A stretch of 64,000 bases of DNA, taken from NCBI GenBank assembly GCA_036785705.1, contig JAWUZG010000159.1:2356001-2420000 (forward strand). Direction: 5' to 3'. This DNA is from Acanthornis magna. Its lineage: Eukaryota > Chordata > Aves > Passeriformes > Acanthizidae. The position numbers and the translations under genes are program-made. This document shows, piece after piece, positions 1 to 26,300 of this stretch. The notes under the pieces are model-generated. The model saw only the letters and a list, made by a program, of their open reading frames with translations, made no database searches and was not told the DNA's origin. Positions within the stretch are counted from its first letter, which is position 1; the number at the start of each line of letters is the position of its first letter.

Positions 1-1778
1 AGGGAAATCAGAGCTGTATTCAAAGCCCAGCTCCTGCTGACAAAAGCTGGGGGAAGGGGAGCAGAAATCAATGGGGAGCTCGACATCCCTGTGTGTCCTT
101 ACCTCACCCTGGAGCACTGAGAGTTTCCTGAGCCCAGAAATAAGTGGGGAGGGATCAAGAATGTGTCCAGGAGTAGCCACTGAGAGACACACTTGGACTC
201 CTACACCCGTGTGTCTGCAGGACCTCCTGTGCCGGGTTCACCTTGGGAAAAGGGGCCAGGTAGTGTGACACCGCCATGGCTGCAGAGCCACCGCTGTCCT
301 CTGTGCTGGCTCCACCAGGAGCATCCAGCCGAGGAGGAACTCAGTCATTAGCACACTGCAAACCCCTCTGAGATAATCCCATGGGACTGCAACTGAGCTT
401 CACTCAGGTCAGGAGGGTGGCAGAGCCTCAGGTGGGGTGACAGGCAGGAACTTTCACTGAGGGTGGCTCCCAGGAGGAATATTCCAGCAAAGGGCAGCAC
501 CTGCTGCGCCGGGATGCTCAGTGATGGGGCTGTGGTGGAGACCTTCAGGTGCTTGAATTGCAAAGTGGTAAGAGAAGCAGGTTCTCAAGGACTGGTCCAG
601 GTCATGGCATTCTTCATCTCCAGTGTCCCATCAGCACCCAAAGAGGCAGCTGGATATTTTATCTCGCTTTGTTTCTCATTGGAGTATTTTTTAATTCCTC
701 CTTCCTTTAGTGCTTCTGATCCCTAAACCTAGAGGAGAGAAGCCCTGATCAGGTTTTCCATCTGGTGCCACAGCAATGAGGAGGCTGAGGGAGGAGGAGG
801 CAGAGCTCCCCCCAAACCTCCTGGGTTTTAATGTTCACAATCAATCCTGAGCTGCCACAAGAGCAAGGTTAATGATGAGCAGTTTGCTGTCAAATGAGCC
901 CTGCCAACTCAGCTGGGTTTGATGCCAACCGAGGCAAGAGAGAAAAAGGAACCACACAAATAAACCCTGAGCTCTGGTGGGACACTTCAGTCAGAGCAGC
1001 ACTAGGCTCTGCCCCACGTAATTCACCTGAGTTACTCACAGAGGGCACAAAAGGCAAGCAGCAAACAGTAATTAACTCTACTGCGGCGCTGCCGGCATTG
1101 TATCTGCCTGACATTATTTCGATACATATGTACAGTCCTATGTTTCCATAATATTTGTACTTTGAGTTGGGAAAATGCCCACCTGTTGATGGGAATACAC
1201 CAGGCTGCCCAAGAGCTCCATGTCAGCAGAGCAGCTGGGGTTTATTCAGAAAACCCAACCCACAGTGCCACCAGCTCCTGCACTTGGTAGAAGGAGAAAT
1301 GCTGCTGAGCTTCTTGTTTCCAGAGCTATGTCCACAGATAATGTTTCACAGGAGAACACCCTTGCAGATGGAGCTGAGCAGTGGAATCCACCACACGAGT
1401 GTGACTAAGGGTTTATGTATCCACCACTCCCTTCCTTCTGTGCTCAGGTCAAAGGAAGGCTGAGGAGTTTTTTCCTCTACCTGGTATCATCATCCCAGGC
1501 TGAATCCATCAGCACTGAGGAAAATCCCAACAAATTCCAGTCCATCTGCTCACAGGATTGCTTAGGTGCAGGCTCAGCTGTTCAGTGGTATCAGACAGCT
1601 GTGCCCTGTCCCATGTCAAATGACAGAAACATCTGCTTTTTTATTTCCAAGATGGAACTTACATTTATTGCAGAGGTGATTTGTAATTACATAAATGAAA
1701 TGCAATTAAGAGAAATTAAGAGGGTCCTTTGGACTGCTTCATCTGCTCCTGTAACCAATATCTGATCTTGCATTTCAG
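1..1778 (+). other. CHRNA4: CHRNA4 intron, upstream part
   Basis: This stretch precedes the 45-bp CHRNA4 exon. I looked for the exon that encodes the N-terminal part of the ligand-binding domain and found no match, so exons 1 and 2 appear to lie outside the window. Short open frames occur on both strands, but none has a recognisable product or splice context. No repeat was recognised. Confidence 0.6.
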
Positions 1779-16211
<14,433 letters not shown>

Positions 16212-16663
16212 ATAGAGCACCAAAGGGAAGAAAGTATTATCCCACTGTCCCACTCTATGGATTTTAGCTCACCTGGAAGGAAAGAACAGAGAAATGGAGG
16301 CAGCCCTTTGAATAATTCACTGCATATCCGCACTTGAGCTGCCCCCGAGCTCTCGGGGAATCCTTTCTGAGGTTGCATTGTTTTGCCAAGCCATTTTCAT
16401 CTCCTCCATCTAATTTAGGGGAAAAATTCTTACCAAAGTCTGTCCATAGCATGGTGGCATTCATTGGCATATACTCAGCAGTGTAAGAACATGAGCTTGT
16501 CCCTAAAGCAGCACAGGAAGGGGCTCTGTGTCCCCAAATCAGCCCCTGGCAATAGCTCCAGTCACCCTCAGAGGCCTCGCTGTGCCCTGCCCAGTGATTC
16601 TGCCCTGTCAGGCTGAAGTCTTTCAGGACTGCGTGTCCCTGTATGAGTCATTTTATAAATAAA
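16212..16663 (+). other. CHRNA4: Probable CHRNA4 3' UTR
   Basis: The stretch runs from the stop codon to the first canonical AATAAA. It holds no repeat I recognise. That it is transcribed is inferred from the poly(A) signal that follows. Confidence 0.6.
16658..16663 (+). promoter_or_regulatory. CHRNA4: Candidate CHRNA4 poly(A) signal AATAAA
   Basis: AATAAA lies 447 bp after the stop codon. A GT-rich stretch (GTGTGGTCTGTG) follows about 27 bp later, as expected of a cleavage site. Longer isoforms ending further downstream cannot be excluded. Confidence 0.6.
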
Positions 16664-17340
16664 GTTCCAGATTTGGGATACCTGTGCAGGGTGTGGTCTG
16701 TGCTCAGCTGGTAAAGGGAGAAAGACTGGAAAGGGTTTTAATAATTGCTTGGAACCAACAGTGATCATTAGGATGCAGATTTTATACAGATTTGACTTTG
16801 GCCAATGTCATCCAGAAGCTGTGGGGGCTGGAGCTGAGTGGGAATTATGGAAACGGAGGGAGGATTTGGGGTTAAGATTGGGACCATGTTGGTAACACTT
16901 CAGTGTAATTTCACAGGAAATCTCCAGGATCCAAGTTACGGCTTCTGCAAAATAGCAGAAGGTCACCCTGAGCTGTAAAACCTTTGGTGCGGGTGGGGAA
17001 GGCACCTAGACATGGGGAAGCCAGAACAGAAGTCCAGGATGATGTTAGGGTAATAAAGAAATGTGCCAGGGTCACCTAGAGCAGGTTATTTAGGTTCCAG
17101 AGAGGGACAATCCGTGACCTCCCTGAGCATCCTCAGTGCTCTGAGTGAGTAAACCTGCGATGTAAAACACTTTTTCCTCATGTTGAGGCGAAATTTCTTG
17201 TGTTTCAGTCAGCACTCATGAGACTATCTGGGCACTGGGAAGTCCAACCTGCCCTGAATTTAGGGGAATGCACATCAGGAGAGGCAGGCAGCAGCCTCAA
17301 GGCCAGCACAGAGGGTCCTGGTAGATGCCAGAGCCAGGGG

Positions 17341-17388
17341 AGAGCCCAGGTGTGACCCCAGGTATGACCCCAGGTGAGAGCCCAGGTG
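17341..17388. repeat. Four-copy 12-bp repeat
   Basis: Units AGAGCCCAGGTG, TGACCCCAGGTA, TGACCCCAGGTG and AGAGCCCAGGTG follow one another. This is a short degenerate minisatellite in the intergenic spacer. Confidence 0.8.
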
Positions 17389-20300
17389 AGATGCATGTCA
17401 CCCCTGTGTGGTAGCCTGGCACATGAGCCCTGCTCCTGCCACACGGCTCAGTGAGCAGCACAGAGCAGCTCAGGCTCGTGACAGCAATGCTGGAACCCAA
17501 ACAATGTGGTTTAGAGACTTCCTTGAAATACAAGTTACTGCACTCAGCCAGAACAGCACAGGTTAAAAATCAATGCAGTGATCAGCCTGCGAGGCCTCAT
17601 CTAAAAAACTACAATTGACCTCCATGTTCGCAGACTCAGCCAAGTGCTTAAAATCTGTTTGGCTGACAGAAAAAACCAGAGTAGCCGTGGTTTGGGCCAG
17701 TTCCACGAAGAGCTGTGCTGGCACAGCACGGGGAGGGAGGGAGGGCGAGGGAGCCCGAGCTGCTGCTCCTCGTTGCTTGTTTTCAGAATGAAGAGAGACT
17801 CAGCCTTTGGAGATGCTAATTTATCCCTTTTCACAGTCAGTGAGTTTGCTTATGGCAATGAAAGGAAAACAAACAGTCGAACATCTTCAAGGTCTAGTGC
17901 ATAAATGTACCAGCACAGCTGCAGTCTGTGCAGGGCTGTGGCACAGCGGGGCTGCCTCTCGCTCTGTCACAGCCACAGAGGGGTCATGGGGGCAGCCTGA
18001 GCCCTCTCCAGACCCTTTCCACGTTTGGAATGCGCTGACAAAAGGATCAGGAAGGTGGGAGATTTCTGACCCTGGGCATTGCTGGGTCAGGGGCATGGTA
18101 TCAGAGCAGAGCCCGCGATGGCTGCTCAGAGCTGCCTCCTCCTCCTCCTCCTGAAAACATGAGAATCACTAGAGCAGAGCAGGTGGGAGGCTTGGCTCTG
18201 AACACACATTTTTAGCAATAAAACCACGGGCAGTTTCCAGGCTGGGATGGAGTCAGCAGCAGCTCAAGTCTCTGCTCACATCTCCCAGCAAACACAGGCT
18301 TGGGCAGCAGGGGAGCCACAGCCAAAGCCGAGCCAGGGTGGATGGATGGACAGCAAGAGATGCTGCTGCTGGGCCCTGAGGGCAGCAGGGAATGGTTTAG
18401 AGGCACCAGGAGAACTGAGAAAGGTTTAAGGACAGAATAAGAGCCAAATGTTTAAGGTGGCATATTGGGAATTCAGTAGGGACAGGCACAGGCTGCCCCT
18501 TGTTCGCAGCAAAGGGCCCATCTCTAATTTTCACTTTTTCTACTCAAAGTTATTGCCAGCGCACACAGTGTGAAGGGTCGCATCTCAAGGGGAGCGTGGC
18601 ACAATGGCTGCAACAGAGCAGGACATGAAATCCCTGGCAAAATGGCCCTGCCAGGCAGGAGGGGGAGGAAAGAGCTCCATTAGCACATCACAAATATCAG
18701 GTGTGATTAGGAGTGCTAAGGACGTGGTGGCATCCCTGAAGAGTCAGTGCCACTGCAGGGTCACAGGGTTTGGCAGGACGAGATGAGAAGTGACAGCTGA
18801 AACCAGTTACAGAGGTGTCATTTGTGTTTGGGGAGAAGCTGGGGTAGGGCAGGTCGCTAGCATCCTCTGCTTAGGTAATGCCATAACGTTTTTCAAGCAG
18901 TGATAATTACATTTCTCACGTTGCATTAGTAGTTCCCCAGGTTAAAGTTCAAATAAATTCTTGGGCTTGCTTCTGACGTGCCGCCTTTTAAATTCTAAGG
19001 GACGAAATCAGAAAACATCTTTCTCGGGCAGGTTGTTCCATCTTAGATGGTGTTTAGGAGGATGTTATCCCTCCACAGGATTCAATGATCAGAAACTGGA
19101 ATAAAAATGGAGCATGAACCAGACTATAACTGTAGAATGATGAATAATTGTGCTATTTCAAACCCATGAAACACAAAGAGAGGTCTTTAGCATATGAAAG
19201 ACTCCAGGAAAATGCATGCAGCCAGACTGTTGGCATTTGTGATGCTCCCGGCACAGAAATGATTCCCAGGACTTGAGTGAACAAGCTGACATCAGAAGAG
19301 GAGTGAGGGAGCAGGAGTGGGACACAACAAGAGCTCTGAAAGTGCCTTGGAAGAGATCCAGAGCAAAGGAAATGGTTTTCAGGTTCCAGGAGTGCAAAAA
19401 TAAGCTCAGAGACCCCAAAGGTATCAAAGACAGCAAAGACAGACGTTGATCTTTTCTGTTCTACAAGTGCAGGAGAGATTGAATCCTTTCCATGGTGTTT
19501 GATGCTTTCCCTCCTGTACAGATCCTTTGGCATGAATGGCAGAAAACTGTCTGTGACAACCTCTGTTATCTCCACTGTTCTGCTTTTCCCTACATCTTCT
19601 TTCTTCTGCTTCCCTAATGCTCACTTTGTCCAGATCATCTTCCCAGCCAGGGAGGATGCAGGGTGTTTTATCTGCAGCTGGCTGGCAGGATGATCTGTGT
19701 AATCCCCATTTCCCCAGCATTTCCAGGCCTGATTTCCATCTCACTCCCCAATGAGCTAATCCACATAGCTTATAACACCTCCCTTTTAGATAAGTTTCTG
19801 TAGACAGCTCTCAAGAAGCTGGACACCAGGAAATTCACTGAAAGATGGAGGTGTGAGATGCAAGATTTATGTGCAGTCCTAAGAAAAACACTCCATAACA
19901 GCCCCACCTGGCTCGATGGCCCAACCTGGCCCTCCCCTACTGCAGTGATGTCCATTCATGAGACTTTTCATCCTCTCCCAGCATGTCTTTTTGTTTCCAG
20001 CCCTTGAACTCTGGCCCAGCCAAGCTGTTGAGTCACGGAGAAGAGGCAAAGCAAGCTTTGCTGCTTGTTAGCTGTGCTGCTGGTTACTCCTCTGTGGTTG
20101 TATCTTACTCCTGTGACAGATACAACACCTTAAAAAGATGCTTGAAGCAAAAGTATCTGTCACTGAAAGGTCCTCAGCCTCTGCCAGAAGCCACTTACAC
20201 CAGGTGGGTCAAACTCTCTGTGCCTAAAATCAGAAATGCTCCTTGGCTCAAGGAATTGGGTTACAAAGCACTGGCACAGGCTCTGTGACACTACATGGAC

Positions 20301-22904
20301 TAAATATCCTCGATTTCAAGTAAATAAAACCACTCATGGGACAAGGTTTAGGAAGATAAATGGACAGGTTGTCTGTCTCCTAATCAATAGCCCTGCAGGG
20401 ACCCAATTTTGTTAAAACCTGACCCTTCCTGTTGTATCTGAAATAATCAGAAAAAAGCAAATGTCACTTGAAATTCTATCAAAACAGATCAAATCCCAAG
20501 ACAGGCAGTGAGGGGATGTGAGGAATTTTCAAAAACAGTTGATAAAGAATCATAAAAGATCTCTATCTCAAATCACCTGCAGTTAACAACTTGAAGAGGA
20601 AGAACAAGTTCAGATCTGGGAATTTTGACTGGTTAAGTCAGAAAGGAGAATTACTTGCAAATGCAGATGTTCCTCATTGCACTGCTCACCTTCCCCACTT
20701 TGTGACCATTTCATGGGAATAATTTTCAGTTCTGCTGTGCAGGTACCCCTTTTACCTCCTCGCCTTTGCCACCCACTGCTTTCACCTGCCAGTTGTCCCA
20801 GCTTGGGGGTTTATACACAGTGCTAAATTCAGAACTGTTCTGAACCAGCTTAATGCAGGTTTGGCTTTGTTGATTTTTTGGAGTTTTTTTCCAAGGAATA
20901 GGGAAAACACAGTTCCAAAGCTCTTTGACCTGCACAAACAGAAACACTGGAACGCCCAGAACCTGTGCAGTGTCCCCGTGAATGTGTCTCTTCCAAACAC
21001 TGTGTTCCTTATGAGCCTTCAGCTCCTCTGACCTCTCCAATTTCTTCTGACTGGAGCTTTGTCTGCAACAACACTTCATCCGAGCTAAGAGATTTCAATT
21101 TTATATGTCAAGGTAACTCTGGAGAGCTCCAATGTGAACTGAAATGTTACTTCTATCAGAGTGGTATTTCTACGCATTTTTCTACGTTTTCCAAAGGGAA
21201 TGCATGTCATACTGAAAACATTAATTCTTGGGAGTTTCTAGAGAAAGAGCACTGAAAGCCAAGGACTACTTTAAATACTTACAGGATGCAATAATCATAT
21301 TTTATCTGACTTTTGTTGTAGGGTGGCTCCCACACAAGTCTGACACGTTGCAATGTTCCTTTAGCAGAAATTCTTAGCTCTATAGGACTTTTCCATAATG
21401 ACAAGAAGAAATAATATTTGTTCTCCTTGTCTAAAAAACTGAATTCTCTTAAGGTAAACCTCTTTCTTCTTGATGTTGATGTGACAGTCTGCTTTCTAAA
21501 AGTGATGTATTTGCTGCTAAGTTTTCAAAGGTTGACTGTGGCTGTATGAACACTGAGGCTCCCAGGCTGCATGTAAGCGCAGAAATTACACATCCAGAAT
21601 AAATGCATAGGAATGTGCACAATGCACCATTTTTTACCTCTTAACAGCTTTGAAAAGTCTGTACAGATACTTTTTTGTGTCACTCTGCTTTAGGTGTAGG
21701 TTTTAAATCAGAGTTCAGCCAGGTTACAGGCAGTGATCCAACACAGCCTAAAGCAGTGATTGCAAAGGAGGAGGAACATTTTCATCAGTATCTGCATGGT
21801 TTGTTGCAGACACATCTCAGCTGATGGCAAGGAAAGGGGTGTAACATGACAATAACCTCCATGTCATGTGGGTAAAACCCAGACTCAGAGCTATTCAATA
21901 TTCCACCTGATAAAATGTAAAGTAGCTACTCAGCCTGCAGGAGAGAGATGTGGAGAAGGCAGCAGGTTACTCTCCAGCTCCTCTCATCACCAGGTTGTGA
22001 TCCATGTAAGGCTTTGCCTGAGTTTCCAAGCCCCAGAGAAGGAGTGGAACAGTGGTGGGGTTTGCCACATCACAGTGAGGTGAGCTCTGGCTGCAATGTT
22101 TGTGCACAAAACATCCCTGCAAGGAAATCATCAACATTCTGCCAAAAGCACAGACAGCCAAAATGGTGCTAGACTTTGTTGCCTTGGCAGCCAACAGAAA
22201 ATGCAGCTTTGCTCCAATGGATTTGCCTCTTTGGTCACAAGGTGCTGTTTTTCTCCGTGCTGGGGACACAGAACAACAACTGACAAAAAGAAACCACAAG
22301 CAGACAAATGGGCAGAAATTATCTGTTATTTCTGAGCATTTCAATACAGTATTTCTTCTTCTTGCAAGTCAGTCAGCCTGAGTGTCCAGCTGTGCCTTTT
22401 TGTTGCTGCGGGATGCGCAATGTGAGTTTGAGCACTGCAGCTGTGCAGACAGACAGCTCACCCAGACACAGGCTGGGCTGGTGGCTGTGCTGTTTGATGC
22501 ACTTGTCCATATAGAAATGATGGGGCATTAAAAAAACATAACATATCTGGTATTTGGGTTGCTGCTTCTTTTGGAGTGCGTGGAGTTTGCTTCCAGAGAT
22601 TTCCAGGGAAAAGCAATGTCTTCAGCTGCTGCCGCCCCAGCAGTCAGGGGACGAAATCTGTGTGTGGAAAGGATGAGGCCAATAAGCAAATGAATAAATC
22701 AGTGTCAAGGTCTGAGAAGGAATGGCACAGAATTAATCCCTTTCCCTTGTAAACCTTTTGCTCCGTGCCAATGAATTTCTTCATCGCCCAGGTCTCTGTA
22801 CCCCAGAGCCTCCACGGAATGTAAATGTAGGAACTGAGGAATTGCTCCTCTCTCCATCCACCATGGAAACATTGCTGGGGACACAAAGAACTGATCCCCC
22901 ATGA

Positions 22905-22924
22905 TCACTCCCCACCGGCTTGAC
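22905..22924 (-). CDS. COL20A1: Tentative last coding exon of COL20A1
   Basis: A CACAG acceptor on the - strand is followed by GT CAA GCC GGT GGG GAG TGA. It has the correct phase to follow the exon at 23152-23307 and would end the chain in GQAGGE. The polypyrimidine tract is weak, although a branch-like GATTAAC lies upstream. Another terminal exon further down is equally possible. Confidence 0.2.
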
Positions 22925-23151
22925 CTGTGCTGCAGTTGTGTGTTAATCCATGAAGGATGGCTGAGGAGCAGCCCATGGAACTGGATTTTTCCATGTGGAT
23001 TGCACGGGAATCACCCTGACTGCTTTGCAGAGGAGGCTGTGCAGGACTGGGGAGCCTGAAGGATGAACAGAGGTCTCTGCCAGGCTCAAAAGAAGTAACC
23101 GGAGACCAGCCATAAAACCATAACTTTTGTATTGACATCAGCAGGACTTAC

Positions 23152-23307
23152 CTCTCCTTTCGGCCTCATAGCATCCAGAGATATCACAGCCCCCTGGGTA
23201 TCCAGGCTGCCCAGGCTGCCCTCTGATGCCAGGGAAACCTGGAGGACCAGCATTCCCAGGATAACCCTTCGGACCTGGTTTCCCCTGCACAACTTCTCCT
23301 GGTGGGC
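23152..23307 (-). CDS. COL20A1: COL20A1 exon 32 of window: end of COL1, Cys-x4-Cys
   Basis: The exon follows TCCTTCTTCAG and ends at donor G|GTAAGT. Gly-X-Y repeats run from GPP, with a GEVVQ interruption, to GQPGQPGYPG, then GCDISGCYEAERR. The two cysteines spaced by four residues are the FACIT hallmark that links chains in the trimer. Reading past the donor gives KSC and TGA at 23138-23140, so an unspliced form would still end neatly. Confidence 0.94.
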
Positions 23308-26300
23308 CTGAAGAAGGAGAAGCACTGTAAGCTGTAACACATCTGCTTTAGCAGTGGAATACCTCTTCTGTATTTCCCTCCATCCAACATGGCAGGTAAT
23401 TTTCTGAGCATGGCTTCCTCATTTTGGTGGACAAATAGGACCTGCCAGCTGGAAAACCTGCTCTGAATCCCAGTAACCAGAGGTCTCATTCTTGACCTTA
23501 AGGGTGGCCAGCTTGGAGCCTGGTTATGAGAACCCAAAATCCACCTACATGTTAATGCAGAGAATCACCTTCACCCCAGCATCCACCCCAGAGTCATTGG
23601 GTTTTGTGTCTTTACATCCAACTATGAAAAATTAAATGAAGAATGTGTTTGACCACACTCTTTTGACAGTGCCTGGTTTATTATGCCAGTGGCAAACTTC
23701 CCAGAGATTCCAAGTGGCAGGGATCAGGGCGGAGGAGTACGCCAAATCCTCACAGATTACTCACAAACCCTTATGTTCCACGAGCTGAATTTTCAGAGCT
23801 TCTATCCCCTGAGCATCTGGTCTTGCATGCAAAAAGGCAGCAAAACTAAAACTCCCTGGATGTGTCTCAGGTCCTTAAAATACATCATCCCCAGGGAATG
23901 GGTACCAGAGGGAAGAAGCTGCTGGAGAAATCTCTTGCCTCTTAGCAGAGAGGAACCCTCCAGGATGCTGCCAGCAGGGCTGTGGTGGGGAGGTCAGTCC
24001 AACCCCACCTTCAGCTGGACCATGCTTTGAATCTGAGAGTTGGTGGCCATCACATGGATCAATAAACAGAGGTTTCGGTCACTCTACCTGTTCTGCCTCT
24101 GGGTCCTTGGCTCCCTTCCTCACTGGCTCCAGACATCCCTTTTTCTCCTTTGGGCCCTGGGGCACCTGTTCACAGATGAGAGATAAGTGTTGCTTCATTT
24201 TATTTCATATTTCACCCCGAACTGAGGCCCCTGCAGCCTCCCCACATGTCACAATGGAGTCACAGCCCTCGACAAGGCTGAGAAATATCCATTTGCTTTC
24301 GTTCAGTCTGGGCACCTTCTCTAGCAGTGACCAACAGGGCGTTGATTTCTTTGATCCAAGCAGCACTGATTTGTAGCCCAATAGGGGTGGGAATGAACAT
24401 TTTGCACAGAGAAATTCATAGCAATAGTGCCACTGCACCAGCCTGAGGGTCAGGTCCACCTCCATGCTCATCATGTGAATCAAACAAATCACAAAGCTGA
24501 ACTGTCTCTTTGACCAGGTGCTGGCTAGCCAGGATTGCTGTTTTCACGTTAAATTACTCGTGAAACCAGTACCTCACAGAGAAAACAGGTACATTTTGAC
24601 AAAATGTGATTTTTCATTGTTGTAAGATGAAAATATTTTGATCAGCCATGTCCTTCAGGTGGTTTTTCACTGAGATCCATCCTCTCCCATCTCCTGCTTG
24701 ACAGGCTGGAAAAATCTGCAGGCTGTTACTCCCTTTTCTCTGAAGTGACATTTTGATAAGCTCTGCAGATACCTACTAAGACTGACTACTGCAGGAGGAA
24801 GGAGTTAAACAGAACATTTCCAGTTACCCAGAGGTGTTAGGACACTGCTGAAACCAATGTTTTTCTTTTTATCTTGACAGACAATTACTTGAGCCACTGA
24901 CAAACATTGTGAATACAAGCAAAGCTTCTTTCCATCTTTCACTCATTCGTGTGTAATAACTGAGGCCACTTCTGAGATGACATTAATTTATTTCTTTAGT
25001 CATGTCTGAGTCTTTCATTGTTGAAACTATCACTCCAGAAACTTACATCCCCTTTAAAGGGGAATCTTTAAAGATTGCTTCAGTTGCCTCATGCCTTCCA
25101 TCAGTGTTTTCCAACACTCCTCATTTCTGCCCAAAGCTGCTCTGTTCCACCACTAGGTGTTTGCCCAAATGGCTGCTTCTTTTGCCTTTCTGTGGGAAAA
25201 GCCTCCTGCTCTCTAAAATTAAATTCTGGAAGCCTACAAATGGTGCCAAACTGGCCTTTCCTTCAATGCAGAGCTTGAAAATAGAGTGGGCTGCATCTGG
25301 CTTCTCCCTACTCTCTGAGATTTATAACTTGGGTGTCTCTTCCTAGGACTGAGAAGTGCAAAAGGAAAACAGAAATGCAGTGAGATAATATCATGGATTA
25401 TCTTTACAGCAGAGCTTGAGGCACTGAAATGTTTAGTTAAAGTATCAAAGATCCAGTGGAAAATGCTTATGAACACTTCTGTCCATACCTCTCTCTCCGG
25501 GATACCCATCTTTGCCTGGCTGTCCAGGGGTGCCATTTTCTCCTCTTTCTCCATTGTTCCCAGGTGGACCTGGAGGGCCTGGTGGTCCTGGTTCTCCTGG
25601 TTTTAACCTTTCCTCCCACATGGGAACTGGCTTCCTTGCGTGTTCGTGAATGAACGAGTCAAATTTCAGCACATGAGCTGAGAAGGCAAGGCAGAAAATA
25701 AACATTTCCTTGGCTGGGAAATTCAGAAAGGAGATAAAAACCTAAGGATTTTGTCTAAAAAGGTACTTAGAATGATCAGCTAGTGCTAAAAAGCTGTCAG
25801 CCCAAACTGAGAAAGGCAGAAGATGAAGATGGGCAGCTGAGTGATGACTTTGCTGCCTGACCTTGGCCAAGCCTTCTTCTCTTTGCGCATCACAGCACAG
25901 GAGCTTTACCAAAATGCCTCATCACAGGAGGAATCAGCACATATCGCTGAAAGAATAATTTCTCTCAAATCAGTTTCAAGCTTTTCCATTTAAGAAATAC
26001 AGGAGGCCTTGCAAAACACCGGAGGGTTTTGCAAATAAATATTTCACAGGTCTTCTCTGTGCTAATGCCACCTGACAAACCAAGGGAGCACTTAGAGCAC
26101 AAGAGAGAATATTTGCCAGCGGTGGTGCTCAGGAGGGCACAGGGTGGAGGAGCTCCTGGGATCACTACAGTTCCAGGCTGTCTCTCCTCTGGTTTTCCAC
26201 TACTGGAGAGTCACAGGATCATGGAGTGACAGAATGGTTTGGTTTAGAAGGGTCCTTAAAGCCATGGACAGGGACACTTTCTGCTATCCCATGTTGCTCC

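Larger units (their letters stand above)
16664..23151. other. Intergenic spacer between converging CHRNA4 and COL20A1
   Basis: About 6.5 kb without a recognised gene. Several open frames of 60-140 codons occur, but they lack splice context, domains or compositional bias. A short 12-bp repeat lies at 17341-17388. The end of COL20A1 must lie in the upper part of this spacer. I saw no clear - strand AATAAA between about 20500 and 23150. Confidence 0.6.

Noticed and set aside
19153..19744. Overlapping - strand frames of 140 and 106 codons
   Set aside because: They have no domain, no codon bias and no paired splice sites. A possible acceptor near 19468 does not lead to a recognisable FACIT C-terminus.
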